From: Tuctoria greenei
Lineage: Eukaryota > Streptophyta > Magnoliopsida > Poales > Poaceae
NCBI GenBank assembly: GCA_036927565.1
Contig: JAYESD010000006.1
Coordinates: 105,435,353-105,499,352, forward strand
DNA length: 64,000 bases
Direction of reading: 5' to 3'
The translations under genes were made by a program, and so were the position numbers. The notes under the pieces are model-generated. The model saw only the letters and a program-made list of their open reading frames with translations, had not been told where the DNA came from and searched no databases. Of the stretch, positions 1-10,844 are shown in pieces (the first letter of the stretch is position 1; each line of letters opens with the position of its first letter).

Positions 1-726
1 AATGAGGTAGGAGAAACTCAAGTATTTGGTCCGGATGTGTTGCAAGAAGCCGAAAAGCAAGTCCAAATAATTCGTGAAAACTTGAGGGCCGCCCAATCAA
101 GACAAAAAGGCTATGCGGACAATAGGAGAAGGAAACTAGCCTTTGAAGTGGGAGATTTTTTTTACCTCAAGGTGTCACCAATGAGAGGTCATAAGAGGTT
201 TAACATAAGAGGCAAGCTCGCACCTCGCTATATTGGACCGTTCAAGATTTTGGACAAACGAGGAGAAGTAGCGTATAAGTTGGAGATGCCAGCTCATCTT
301 TCGGACGTACATGATGTCTTTCATGTTTCCCAGCTCAAGAAGTGCTTGAGAGTATCAGAAGAACAAGTGCCAATGGAAGAATTGGAACTAGAGGAAGAGT
401 TGACTTATGCCGAACAACCGGTCAATATCTTGGAAACTAAGGAGAGGGTCACAAGGAACAAGGTTATTAGATGGTGTAAAGTTCAATGGAAGCACCACAC
501 TGAAAAAGAAGCAACTTGGGAGCTGGAAGATGATATCAAGAAGGATTTTCCCTATCTCTTCTCTTCCGCGTCGAATCTCGGGGGCGAGATTCATTTTAAG
601 GGGGGTAGGTTTGTAACACCCTCATTTCAATGCATCATGCCTTGGATACATTCATATACATGCTTAACATTAATCCACATAAAGAGGAACAAGTTTAAAA
701 TTGATTTGGAACAAAACTGCACTTAA
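1..726 (+). CDS. Tekay-type gypsy pol C-terminus: integrase tail plus chromodomain (partial)
   Basis: The frame is open from the first base to a TAA at 724-726; the 5' part of pol lies outside the window. The piece starts in the end of integrase, with a GPY/F-type module (LAPRYIGPFKIL near residues 70-81) and the HDVFHVSQLKKC stretch typical of gypsy integrase tails. A chromodomain follows at about residues 130-175 (WCKVQWKHHTEKEATWE). In chromoviruses this domain is thought to guide integration to particular chromatin marks. The reading frame runs through the polypurine tract and about 115 bp into the 3' LTR before it stops, so the LTR start also encodes the protein's C-terminus. No stop or frameshift is visible in the 241 codons present. 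The chromodomain and the TGTAACACCC LTR start fit the Tekay/Del lineage; the lineage name is inferred from memory. Confidence 0.85.
   Translation, partial: NEVGETQVFGPDVLQEAEKQVQIIRENLRAAQSRQKGYADNRRRKLAFEVGDFFYLKVSPMRGHKRFNIRGKLAPRYIGPFKILDKRGEVAYKLEMPAHLSDVHDVFHVSQLKKCLRVSEEQVPMEELELEEELTYAEQPVNILETKERVTRNKVIRWCKVQWKHHTEKEATWELEDDIKKDFPYLFSSASNLGGEIHFKGGRFVTPSFQCIMPWIHSYTCLTLIHIKRNKFKIDLEQNCT
598..610 (+). other. Polypurine tract of TEK-1
   Basis: AAGGGGGGTAGGT lies one base before the LTR start TGTAACACCC. This is the expected site of plus-strand priming and fixes the element's orientation as plus. Confidence 0.8.
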
Positions 727-740
727 AACGCAGGAAAGTG

Positions 741-1061
741 CGGACTAGTCCGTTTTTGCTGCGGACTAGTCCGATTTCTATCTGACTAAAAATGGACTTG
801 TCCGTTTTTGCTGCGGATTAGTCCGATTTGTGGCACTGGAAACTTTCGGACTTGTCCGATTTTGTGTGGACTAGTCCGGTATTCAAAGAATCTTTTAAAA
901 TTTGCTAAGTCCCTGGACTTTTCTGGACCAGTCTGGTGTTCCAGCGGACTTGTCCGTTTTCCTTTCTGTTCAAATTCGGACTTGTCCGATGTTTGGCCAG
1001 ACTTGTCCGATTTTCTCTCTGGATGACTTCGGACTAGTCCGGTCCTGTCCGGACTTGTCCG
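741..1061 (+). promoter_or_regulatory. CGGACTWGTCCG palindrome array in the TEK-1 U3
   Basis: About a dozen copies of GGACTAGTCC or GGACTTGTCC, some with one mismatch, lie in 320 bp, starting about 490 bp upstream of the TATA box. Several pairs are 20-21 bp apart start to start, for example the first two copies (21 bp) and the last two (20 bp). A further doublet, again 20 bp apart, lies downstream of the TATA box at 1551-1580. The same motif fills the U3 of the Sirevirus LTRs in this window. Confidence 0.8.
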
Positions 1062-1229
1062 ATATTTCGTGACTCTGAATTGATCTTTTGTTTTACTACT
1101 TGTTTCTTGGGTTTCACGTTATGTGGGCCTAGGGACGTCGTGCCGAACTCTTTTAGAGCCCATGATGGACTCTAAACCGGCCTCTACTTATCCCAAACTC
1201 GAAATCCATCTAACCCTAGCCTCCACCTC

Positions 1230-1237
1230 TATATAAA
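1230..1237 (+). promoter_or_regulatory. TATA box of TEK-1 LTR
   Basis: TATATAAA follows a C-rich stretch and sits 170 bp after the palindrome array. Transcription would start about 30 bp downstream, making 612 to about 1260 the U3 region. Confidence 0.6.
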
Positions 1238-2699
1238 CAGCCCCACCCCTTGGCTTGTGGGGAGCCACCATCAAGGAGGGAGGAGAAGATCCCAAGCAAG
1301 AAGAAGAAGAGGAGGAAACGAAGGAGGATCAAGATCTCCACCAAGTTTCGTCCTTCACCACCAATTCCTCCCCATGTTCATCACCAACCCTAGATCATCA
1401 AGAGCCAAGCGTACCTCCAAGTTTCTTGATTCATTGGAGTTCTGAACACCTGGTATACCTTCTATTCTCTTTTCGTTACGTGAATTCAACCCCTAATCTC
1501 CAAATTCACGCCGATCTAGAAAACCCTAATCTGTTGATCTCGTCAAGTGTGGACTTGTCCGGTCCCTAGCGGACTAGTCCGATCTTCCTGGTTAAATTGT
1601 GTTGAATTGACTCTAAAATTTGATCTAATCAATTCCAAACCTGTATAAACTTGCTAAAATCTATTAGAACTAGTTAGAGTAAAAAGTTCTATCTGGCGTT
1701 TGAATTAATCATGCATGTCATGTCATACTGAGTAATATTTGTGCAATCTTTGATTGTGTTTCTTGTGTTGTATTTTTATTGTGTGGATTAGACGGATTTG
1801 TGCTAGAAAGTGCCTCGGAGGATCTCCAGCATCAAGAGTTTGAAGGCTTTGATCCTAATCAATAGCAAGAGCAAGGCAAGTGTCCTTGAAGCATATTGAT
1901 CCTGTTTCAAAATAAATGTTTTGTTTGCAAAATTGCATGCTTGTGTCAATTTGATGGGAAACCTATGGTAGGAAGTTTACTAGAATTGTTAAACCACCCT
2001 TGTCACCTGGAATATATGGTAGAGAGTTGGGAAGGGCTTTTACCTTTTTGCTTCGCTTAATCAACTGGGATGGAAAACAATTATACCACTAAATTTAATT
2101 ATGCATGGATGAGATTATGGTTAACATGAACTGGTTAAATATGATATGATAATGGGTGATCTAAGCAAGCCTGGTATGTGGATGGGTTGGATGTTATGGT
2201 GGTTGCTTGCTTTAGATCTAAGGACCGGTTCATGCGAGAATAAGCCAGGACTACAGTGCCACCACGAGGCCAAGTATGGGTGTGGCATAGCTGATTAATT
2301 AGGGCTTTGCTAGTGCTGTTTGGACCATTGTGGATGCTTGGGGAAGGGGTAGTTGGATTGGGTTTGTTGATGATTGGTGGGACTACCCTGGGATCCGAAT
2401 GGCTCAAGAGGGGGCCCTTGGTTGAATATGTGCTCAGTTGGAGGCATCGCCACCGGTGAAACCTCAGTAGGGTCTAAATAGGCTAGTAATCCCTTTGTAA
2501 AGGCTATTTTGTGATCTCTTGGCCACACACCGACGGAAGTGTGTAATGTGACCGACGGGTCATGGGCATAAGGGAGATTCTTAGTCACCGAAAGGTGATG
2601 AAATCACGAACACGTGGGTAAAGAGGTACAAACTCTGCAGAGTTAAATAAAACTATCATGATAGCCGTGCTCCCGGTTATGAGAACCTGGACAACTTCC

Positions 2700-2885
2700 A
2701 TGATTAGGGGGAAATTGGAATTTGGGATGGTTATGGTTTGGTAATGGTTATGGATGGTTATGGATTAATTTCTGGTATTGAATATGGTTATTAACAATGG
2801 TGAAATTTGGAATTATTGATGATGGTAGTGAATTCAGATTGGTATTATGGTATTACTTATGATTATGATGGGTTTACTTCACATA
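2700..2885 (+). repeat. ATGGTTATGG-rich low-complexity stretch
   Basis: Imperfect runs of ATGGTTATGG and TGGTATT make a low-complexity patch inside the TEK-1 LTR. It has no coding potential. Confidence 0.5.
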
Positions 2886-3397
2886 CATATAATATATATA
2901 TTGCTTTTCAAATGTTTTACTGTACTTTTCAGCACTATGCCATTATTATTGTCGTCATTTGAATCAGCCACATGTCATACTTTCCACACTTGCTGAGTAC
3001 GACATGTACAACCTCTTGCAATCCCCCCCAACAGTTGCAGGTCAGGATTGGGAGTTCAATGGCGATAATGCGGAGTTCTAGGCCGTGTCTACCGTCAGCT
3101 TTGCCTGTGGTGTTATTGGAGCTGCGTTATACCCTATTGCTTATGCTGCTTAGCTGCTTAGTTTGCTTAGTTTGCTTAATTAGATTATTTCCGCCACATT
3201 AGTTGAACTTGTCATTAATATTCATTAGAGCTTGTATTCAAGGATAATATGTTTTGTGTAATAAAATTTGGTTAATTAAACTTGTGCTGTGGTAATTTTC
3301 TGTATACTCTTTTGTGATTGCACTCGTGTATGTGTGATGAACATCCTGGGCACACATATGCGTTAGCTTGGTTCATTTTCCGGAACATGGCGTCACA

Positions 3398-4481
3398 CTT
3401 TTGGTGGCGGGAACTGACCTCAACACTAATATAAATAGGACCCCCTACCCCTCACTTCAACACACACCACTTGAGCTTCATCTCTATTGTATACACTATC
3501 ATCTATAGTCATAGAGGAGTTAGGTTGTAGAGAGGAGAGTCTCTAGTCCCAAGTTCAAATTGGGAAAGGAGTAAGAAGTCTCTCTCTTCCCAATCCTACA
3601 TTCGGAAAGGTATGGCTCATGTATTCTTTCTTGTATTTGTGACTTTATGCGTAATAAAGATAGTATCTTTAGTCTCTACTTATACATATACTTGGGCAAA
3701 GCGTTTCTTGTTTGATTGTGGAGTCCATGTATGTGGAAGGTATAGCTTCTATGACTGTTTCATCATGAACATATCTCATTATCATAGAACTTATAGACCC
3801 CCACTATAGTCTAGTTAATTATAACATAACTGGGTTAGTATGGATAATTATGCTGTGTATCAACATTGGTTCAGTGATGATTCAATTCATTGCCTTAGGA
3901 GGGCTTGTGCCTAGGCTTTTAAGGTAATTACTTAATATGCTATCATGGTGCTAGGATAGCTAAGTAGCATTAGATGTCTCATAGACCCACAGATTGAAGA
4001 GGTAGGCAGTAGGTGGTGACATCCCTATCTGTCCATTGTAATCCTCCACGTTCGGCTATGCCACAGGCTCTTGGCGGGAGTCGCCCTAGTATTGCTAGGG
4101 GTAAGCCCGTGCCCGATGTGTTGAACCACACAACATAAGTATTCACTATTGATCTAGCTTGTATATAATTAGTTTAGACTATGTATATGTACAATAGAGC
4201 ATAGTAGGAGTACCTTCATAACTCTCAACCGTAACTAACCTCTAGGACCCTCTTACCCCCCTTAGACTTGAAAGCTTTTGTGTGTGTCACACTACCTCCA
4301 CTATTATTTTATCCATCTTTACTAGATTCTTACCTAGACCTTTCTACCCTTTCCACTTGATAATTGTTATACATCTTCCCTGCCTTCCTTTGGGATAAAA
4401 TAAATGACACCCTCGGGAATACTCTTAAGGGGAAATGCTACAATGATATTTCCATGCACTTGCGGAGTTCACAAGCATTTC
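3398..4481 (+). mobile_element. Left LTR of ATH-1 (Athila-like), 5' truncated by TEK-1
   Basis: This matches the Athila-type LTRs at 21971 and 44363 from the GGTGGCGGGAAC block onward. It shares the TATA box, the CACTTCAACACACACC leader, and the conserved CTTGGCGGG and GCTAGGGGTAAGCCCGTG blocks. The first part of the LTR is missing because TEK-1 inserted here. The end is set by the primer site at 4482. Confidence 0.75.
3430..3437 (+). promoter_or_regulatory. TATA box of ATH-1 left LTR
   Basis: TATAAATA sits in the same context as 44849-44856 in the second Athila LTR. The right ATH-1 LTR has lost this segment. Confidence 0.6.
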
Positions 4482-4499
4482 TGGCGCCGTTGCCGGGGA
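4482..4499 (+). other. ATH-1 primer binding site (tRNA-Asp type)
   Basis: TGGCGCCGTTGCCGGGGA is the complement of the 3' end of plant tRNA-Asp and the usual Athila primer site. It fixes the plus orientation. From 4500 to 4739 is untranslated leader with no gene. Confidence 0.8.
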
Positions 4500-4739
4500 A
4501 GGCAAATAGATATAACATGACTGAGTGAATAGGACAGAACCCTAGGTAGGATTTTAGTAGGATAACCATTCTTTGTTTTCGCATTTATTTTAAATGTGAA
4601 AACAGGGTAGTGTATGTCTGGTTTCTGCCTACCGGAAAATATTGTTGAAGATCATGAATCTCTTCTGAGAGACCGACCACGTGTCGTTACTCCTCAGAAG
4701 ATTTGAGCGGCAAAGCAAGTCAGCATTTTTGCACCAACA

Positions 4740-6671
4740 ATGCAAACGCCAATGACTCAAAAGATCCTTCGTGAGTTCTCAGCTTCCCCTGCTAACAATG
4801 TGCCTATTGGGCCCACTGCTAACACGGGAGATGTGAACTTCGAGATCAAAACTGGCCTTATCACTATGGTGCAAGCCAACCCATTCTGTGGGAAGGCTAA
4901 CGAGGATGCAAGTGCTCACCTGCAACAATTCCTCACGATCTATAGCACTTTTAAGATCAAGGACGTGTCTCTGGATGCGGTCCATCTGAGACTGTTCGCA
5001 TTCTCTCTCCTTGGTAGAGCGAAACAGTGGTTCTAAGTGAACCGAAGTGCTGTAGACACTTGGTAGAAGTGTTCTACGGCATTCCTCGCCAAATTCTTCC
5101 CGTTGGGCAAAACCAATGCCCTACGTGGAAGGATTTCCAGCTTTCAGCAAGAGCTCAAGGAATCTATTCCCGAGGCATGGGAAAGGCTTCAGGAGTACAT
5201 CCTAGCCTATCCCCACCATGGGATGGATGACTGGATCCTTATTCGGAATTTCTATAACGGGCTAATCCCATCAGCTCGTGACCATTTGGATGCTGCTGCT
5301 GGAGGAGCCTTCTTCTCATTGACGGTGCCAAAAGCTAAAGATCTTATTGAGAAGATGGTGTCCAACATGGGATGGAACGATGAGCATCTCCATACCCGAC
5401 AACGAGGCATGCAGACCTTGAAGGAGGTGGACATGATTGCTACAAAATTGGACCTCCTAATGAAGAAAATTGATGGACAAGCCAGTGGTGAAGTGTCTGG
5501 CAATTCCTATTCCCTAGACTCTCACATCATGTGTGAAGTCTGTGGCAACATGGGTCATATGGGCAATGATTGCCCAGAAACTCGTGAGGATGCCCTATAC
5601 CTTGCCCACAATGGAAATTTCAACAACAACAATGTCTATCGTCCAGGAGGTCAAGGGTGGGGTCAACAACACCTATTCTTTCAAGGAGGGTACAACAACG
5701 ATGGCAACCCTGGAAATCAGCCCAACTTGAGAGAACTTGCCATTAGCCAACTCAAGATCAACGATACCCTATCCAAGAAGCAGTTAGCTAATGAAAAGAC
5801 CCTAGAGAATATCAATGCAAAGATGGAAGGACTATCCTCAGCCTTCAAGAGTCAACAGAGCTTCAACAAGATGCTCGAGACTTAGTTGGCTCAGCTAGCA
5901 GCTGCTATTCCTCCAATGGAGAATGGCAAGATGCCAGGCTATCCAGAACCCCCAACGGAAAATGTCAACATGATTTCCGTACGAGAGAGCAACTGGCAAA
6001 AGGACCCCAGATGTCCTACCATTTCATGCTCAATTGGGGCTCACCACTTTGACAAGGCACTTTGTGATCTGGGAGCAAGTGTCAGTGTGATGCCCAAGGT
6101 TGTGTTTGACCAGCTGAACTTCACAAAGCTGACTCCAACACCAATGCAGCTACAACTAGCTAACTCTTCAGTCCGTTATCCAGCGGGTATTGCCGAAGAC
6201 GTCCCGGTGAAGATCCAGAACTGCTTCAGACCTGTGGATTTTGTGGTGCTAGACATGGACACTAAGAAAGATACACCACTCATTCTTGGGCACCCATTCC
6301 TTAGCACTACAAAAGCTCGCATAGATGTGGGAGCTTGAGAAATCCACTTCCATATCAACAGCATGGAGGAAAAGTTTAACTTTGGGCCAAGATCAGGGAA
6401 ATTCTCCATGAATCGAATCAAGTTTGGGACGAATGATAAACACATCAGAGAGGTCGAATTTACACCTCCAAAGGTGGAATCACTCATTGCATTCATGAGA
6501 AGATTAATCTACAAGGAGAATCTGTCGTTTCGACCACGCCGATATCCAAAGGCGACAGAATCATCTGGACCTTCCCGAAGGCCCAAGTCCACCAAGCCGC
6601 CAAAGAAGGAATGGCGGAAGAAGAAGGACAAGTCGTCCAAGCCCATCCCTCTGGGTCCGGATGTGAAATAA
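4740..6671 (+). pseudogene. ATH-1 gag-protease, decayed
   Basis: One frame runs 644 codons with four in-frame stops: TAA 5034-5036, TAG 5064-5066, TAG 5883-5885 and TGA 6336-6338. There is no frameshift. In order it shows a gag core (FCGKANEDASAHLQQF to LLGRAKQWF, residues 40-98), a zinc knuckle of CX2CX4HX4C form (CEVCGNMGHMGNDC, near 5530-5575), a low-complexity N/G stretch, and an aspartic protease with DLGASVSVMP as the D-[TLS]-G-A active site (near 6068) and ILGHPFL as the flap-side motif (near 6285). The third stop reads as CAG to TAG in MLET*LAQ. No reverse transcriptase, RNase H or integrase follows, so this Athila relative would depend on another element for copying. The gag would form the particle and the protease would mature it. 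Confidence 0.8.
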
Positions 6672-7392
6672 AGACGGGGGAATGTCCATCTCATCGGACG
6701 GTTGTGAGACCTACGCCAACAGGTTAAATTGGTAGTTATCCCACTTTATTTTTCTTTCTTTCTTTTTCCACCCCATTTGGATTTTTCACATTGCATATTT
6801 GATTTTTCCTAGCAAGTTGAGAATCTTATATTCTCACCTATCATTTTTCTTTCTTTATTTTCAAAAGAAAATTTTTTATTGCATTTGAAAAAAAGGTTTT
6901 TATTTAAAAAACAATTTTTTCTGAGCTGCACATGTGGCATTTCACCAACGTGCTAACTTTATAGCCGTTGGGGAGCCACTTGCCGAAAGGGGAACCAAGG
7001 GGGGCCACCTGTCAGGTCGGCCGAACCCCCTAGTCGGCTAAACAGGGAACGGAGCCAAATTGGCTCCCCTTCCTCCAACGGCTATATTTTGAACCCAAGT
7101 GACTGTTGGAGGGTGCACCTTATAAATTGTGGCCTTGAGGAGCACCTCTCTTCACACACCATATCATTTTACACCTCCCCAAGTCACTCTCTAGCTCACC
7201 TTGTTTTTCTTGCTCTTCATTGCAACACTCTATCAAATCCATCACCAAAAAGATTTTCTTTTGTTTGCATTTGCATTTTACACTCAAGCTTTCAAGAGGA
7301 GAAAATTCGTTGAGAGTTTTGTTTTCCAAACATCGCTTCTTTTTGAATTTTTCTCGACTTGTTTTGTTCTTACTTGTTGAACTCAAAAATAC
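6672..7392 (+). promoter_or_regulatory. ATH-1 inter-ORF spacer with possible internal promoter
   Basis: No gene is seen here. Perfect 12-bp inverted arms, TATAGCCGTTGG at 6960-6971 and CCAACGGCTATA at 7075-7086, are followed by a TATA-like TATAAATT at 7121-7128 and a C/T-rich leader up to the next ORF. The layout resembles a promoter for the downstream ORF. That role is inferred. Confidence 0.4.
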
Positions 7393-8772
7393 ATGAAGAG
7401 GTTATTCGGAAAGAGGAAGTGGGCTGCAACTCAAGCCATGGTGAAGGTTCTAGTGCACGCCTCTCTTCCATGGGTACAAGCCCAAGGAGGACAAGTGTGT
7501 GTGAGGACACTCCCATGGAAGAGAGAAGCAACCCACACAAACTTCTTCATGCCAACGACCTCGACATACGAAGCGAAGTTGAAGATCAAGCACACAGACT
7601 TCTCCAAGATCGTGAGTTCCGCCACACCAAGGCTTACCATCCACATTTGACCTCCAAAATAGGTATGGACTCCGAATTTCTTTCCATTTGGCATGCAATT
7701 GGATTTGATGACTTTGCTCACATAGAGGAGAAAGGTTCACGCCTTCTCACTATCCAATTCTTTTGCACGCTAAGAATAGGATTTGATGGTATTACTTTTA
7801 GATTATTTCAAAAAGAATACAACATTCTATGGAAAGAATTAGGTAGCATCCTAGGCTTCCATTAACGGCGTTTGCTAGATTTAGACAATTTACCTAAGTT
7901 TAACAAACAAAGTTTTTGGCATGAGCTAACTAGTGAGGTCACATGTAGGGCTCCTAGGAATAGCCACATCCAAAACCCCACCTTACGCTTCATGCATAGA
8001 TGGGTGGCTATGACTATGTTCCCTAGGGGAGATGTTAGGGTTGTGCGAGATGATGAATTGAAAATTTTGGTTTGCCATGACTAAAAAGTTAAAAGTTGCT
8101 CGAGTCAAAGCCATGATGACACAATGGTTAGATTACATTTCAAAATCAGGACCAATTGAATGCACTTCATTGATTACTCATATTGCTGATAGGGTAGGAG
8201 CACTTAAATACTCTTCAATTGAATATATTGAAACTGAAAGAGAATTAATTGATGAAGACTATTTAGTGCAAGGACATACCCTTAAGCATGATCATGATGG
8301 CTCCTTTATATTTTTCTATCCCGGCTTTGTCAATGAAATTCGGTTACCTAACCCGGATTTTCATTTGTACAAATGCCGGAGGTTAACAATTAATCTTCTT
8401 CCCCTTGAGGAAGCAAGAAGAAGTAATGTCTCTGCCAGGGTAACAAGGAATCGTGCGAGGGCTGCAGCCACATGCATGCCACTGATAATCTCCCAGGTCC
8501 ATGAATACCAAGAGGAAGAGAACCCAACGGGTTATGCGCCCGGATGGACTCAACCTCCAGCGTATGACACTGGGGGATCATCTTGGCAAGAATGGCAAAG
8601 GGATCCACCCTTATCCACTTCAAGCTCTAGCAGCTTGCCCCCAACGTCCATGAGAGGACGTCGTTCCTTTTTGGCTAGAAGTCATCATGACTATAGCCAA
8701 GGAATGATGGACCTTACTAGACGTATGGGAGAACTTGAAGTGGGAATGGGTGATATATATAGCACACACTAG
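7393..8772 (+). pseudogene. ATH-1 second ORF, Athila ORF1-like, frameshifted
   Basis: The ORF starts MKRLFGKRKW at 7393. The family-like part continues in the next frame from about 7440: the segment ending TSKIGMDSEF leads into FLSIWHAIGFDDFAHIEEKG and LFQKEYNILWKELGSILGF, which I recognise from proteins called Athila ORF-1. It then meets TAA 7863-7865, runs on to about 8080, and switches back to the first frame for the last 231 codons, ending at 8770-8772. That is at least two frameshifts and one stop. The C-terminal 60 residues are Ser/Pro-rich and then carry a short helix (MMDLTRRMGELEVGMGDI). The function of this family is unknown; in Athila elements it accompanies gag-pol. Sequence 8773-8886 continues ATH-1 to the SIR-1 insertion. 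Confidence 0.65.
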
Positions 8773-8886
8773 GAGCATGTTCAAGGTACCCAGGATTGGC
8801 AACAACACATGGATGCTCAATTCACCAACTTCAACACGGCGCTACAACTACAACAAGCCGATCTTGTAGTGTACTTCCATCATCAA

Positions 8887-10397
8887 TGAATGTAGGCCTA
8901 GAGGGGGGGTGAATAGGCCTTTTTGAAATTTCTCGATTCCTGTAGCACTTCAACAACAAGGTCAAAACCAGATATATCGGACTAGTCCGGTAAAGTGCGG
9001 ACTAGTCCGGATTTCACGGGCTAGGTTGATCAAGTTAGGTCAATTTGATTGTTTCGTTGACGTTCGCAGCGGAAATATAAACTTTAATAACAGTTCAATA
9101 GTTGTATGTCAAGTTCTATTGCAAGTATGATTCTTGTTCAACTATTTAACTTGAATTCAACAAAATGAATCAAACCCTAGATAATGTTGATCAACTAGAA
9201 TGATGAACACAAACGAACAAGACACAAGATTTATCCCGTGGTTCGGTTACAACGAAGGCAACCTACGTCCACGTTGAGGAGCCCACAAAAGGACCGGGTC
9301 TTCACCAACCCTTCCCTCGTCGGATCGCCACGAAGGCCAATCCTCTTCCACTAATCACACAGGGGTAAATCACCAAGTTGAAGGGGCGATCTCAAAAGTT
9401 GAGAGCTCCCTTGATTACAAGTTTCAAGACCACCAACAACACACTTCGAAATATACAAATTGAGATACAAGAGTGTGTTAGAGATTCAAACCAAGAGCTC
9501 AATCGTGTGCCAAGTGCCCTCTCCAATGATATACAAGTGATCTTCAATGGATTGATCAATTTTTCACTTAGTTTCGTGGAGAGAGGTAGTTTTTGAGTCT
9601 CTTGGGAGGTGTGACGGCGCTAGGGTTCGAGAGAGGGTGAAAGTGGGCCGTGCACCTCTATTTATATGGGGTTTCTAAAAGTGACCGTTAGGGTTGAGAA
9701 AGATCGGACTAGTCCGTGGTGGTGACCGGACTAGTCCGGTGTGCTGTGCGAAGCAAACCCTAAGTGTCCAGGAATATCGGACTAGTCCGGTTGAAAACGG
9801 ACTTGTCCGATTTTGCTACTGGAAATCTTCGGACTAGTCCGATTGCCATCGGACTTGTCCGGACAAATGAAACCCTAAGTGTTTGGGATGACAAGTCCGC
9901 ACTTGGAGGACTTGTCCGATTTAGATCAGTGTGTATATCGGACTAGTCCGTGTAGACACCGGACTTGTCCGAAGTGGATCAGAATGAATATCGGACTAGT
10001 CCGGGTCACAACGGACTCGTCCGATTTTGTGTGACTTGTGCATTGTGTTAAGGACTAGTCCGCATTGGAGAGGACTAGTCCGAAGTGGATCAGAAAGATA
10101 TCGGACTAGTCCGGCTGATATCGGACTAGTTCGGTCCTGTATAGCTTTGTGCATTGTGTGTGTGTGATTAAATGAGATTGAGCTCTTGGGTGTGTTTCCT
10201 TAACACACTCCATACATACTAAACTACTAATTTCTTCTCCTTGAGCTCAAATTCATTTTCCTTCTCAATTTCCCTCTTTTTGGCACTTTGCTCATTTTTC
10301 ATCATTTTCCTGCATTCATCTAAACAAAAGGATTAGGATCCCAATTGCTTGTCATAAATCATCCAAAACCCACAAGGGAGTCCTAGATGCACTTTCA
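8887..10397 (-). repeat. SIR-1 3' LTR
   Basis: On the plus strand it runs from TGAATGTAGGCC to TGCACTTTCA, 1511 bp. It holds a palindrome doublet near its U5 end (8978-9010), an inverted TATA box (TATTTATA 9659-9666) and the U3 palindrome array (9705-10134). The GGGGGGGTGAATAGGCC block at the start is a familiar Sirevirus LTR terminus. Confidence 0.9.
9705..10134 (-). promoter_or_regulatory. SIR-1 U3 palindrome array (3' LTR)
   Basis: About 16 copies of GGACTAGTCC or GGACTTGTCC lie in 430 bp, just upstream of the TATA box in the direction of transcription. They are mostly doublets with 20-21 bp between starts: 20 bp for the pairs near 9779, 9829, 9991, 10051 and 10101, and 21 bp for the pair near 9939. 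Confidence 0.85.
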
Positions 10398-10398
10398 A

Positions 10399-10411
10399 TC
10401 TCCCCCTTTTT
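10399..10411 (-). other. SIR-1 polypurine tract
   Basis: TCTCCCCCTTTTT on the plus strand reads AAAAAGGGGGAGA in the element, one base from the LTR. From 10412 to 10844 is 3' untranslated sequence with no gene. Confidence 0.85.
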
Positions 10412-10844
10412 GGTGATTGATGACAACCAATTGAGATTTCACAAAATGAGGTATAAAATGAGATTTTCATAAAGTATGCACATATGACTCAAAAATACAT
10501 CAAGCAACAAGATAATTATTCATGTGTGCATTCTTTATGGTGGGATGCATACTAAGAGCATGAATGCATTAAGAATGACAGAATTTGCATTGATCAACTA
10601 ATATCAAGTGAATATGGCATTTTAGGAGCAAAAATTCAGATTTCATCACACACTTGCAAATTAATTGAGCAATTTAACACAGGACCAAACATGATATGAA
10701 AATAGATACAATCACAATTAAAAATACATAGAGAGCTCTCTCCTCGCATCCTATTCAGCTAAAGCTAAGACTAGAGACTCCCCCTCAATCCGTCCCCCTT
10801 TGGCATCAAGACACCAAAAAGAGAGAGAGGAAGGTCCTAGGGCT

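Larger units (their letters stand above)
612..3397 (+). mobile_element. 3' LTR of Tekay-type gypsy TEK-1
   Basis: The LTR starts TGTAACACCC right after the polypurine tract and ends GGCGTCACA, giving the short inverted ends TGT...ACA, 2786 bp in all. Long LTRs are usual for Tekay elements. At 3398 the sequence changes to an Athila-type LTR in mid-LTR (CTTTTGGTGGCGGGAAC, matched again near 44818), so TEK-1 inserted into ATH-1. CTTTT at 3398-3402 is the expected right target duplication; the left copy is outside the window. From about 1590 to 2700 and 2890 to 3390 I see no genes, only LTR sequence. Confidence 0.8.

Noticed and set aside
9705..10134. Palindrome array as a CRISPR array
   Set aside because: Spacers are short and variable, the repeat is a 12-bp palindrome, it lies in LTRs and the DNA is from a plant.
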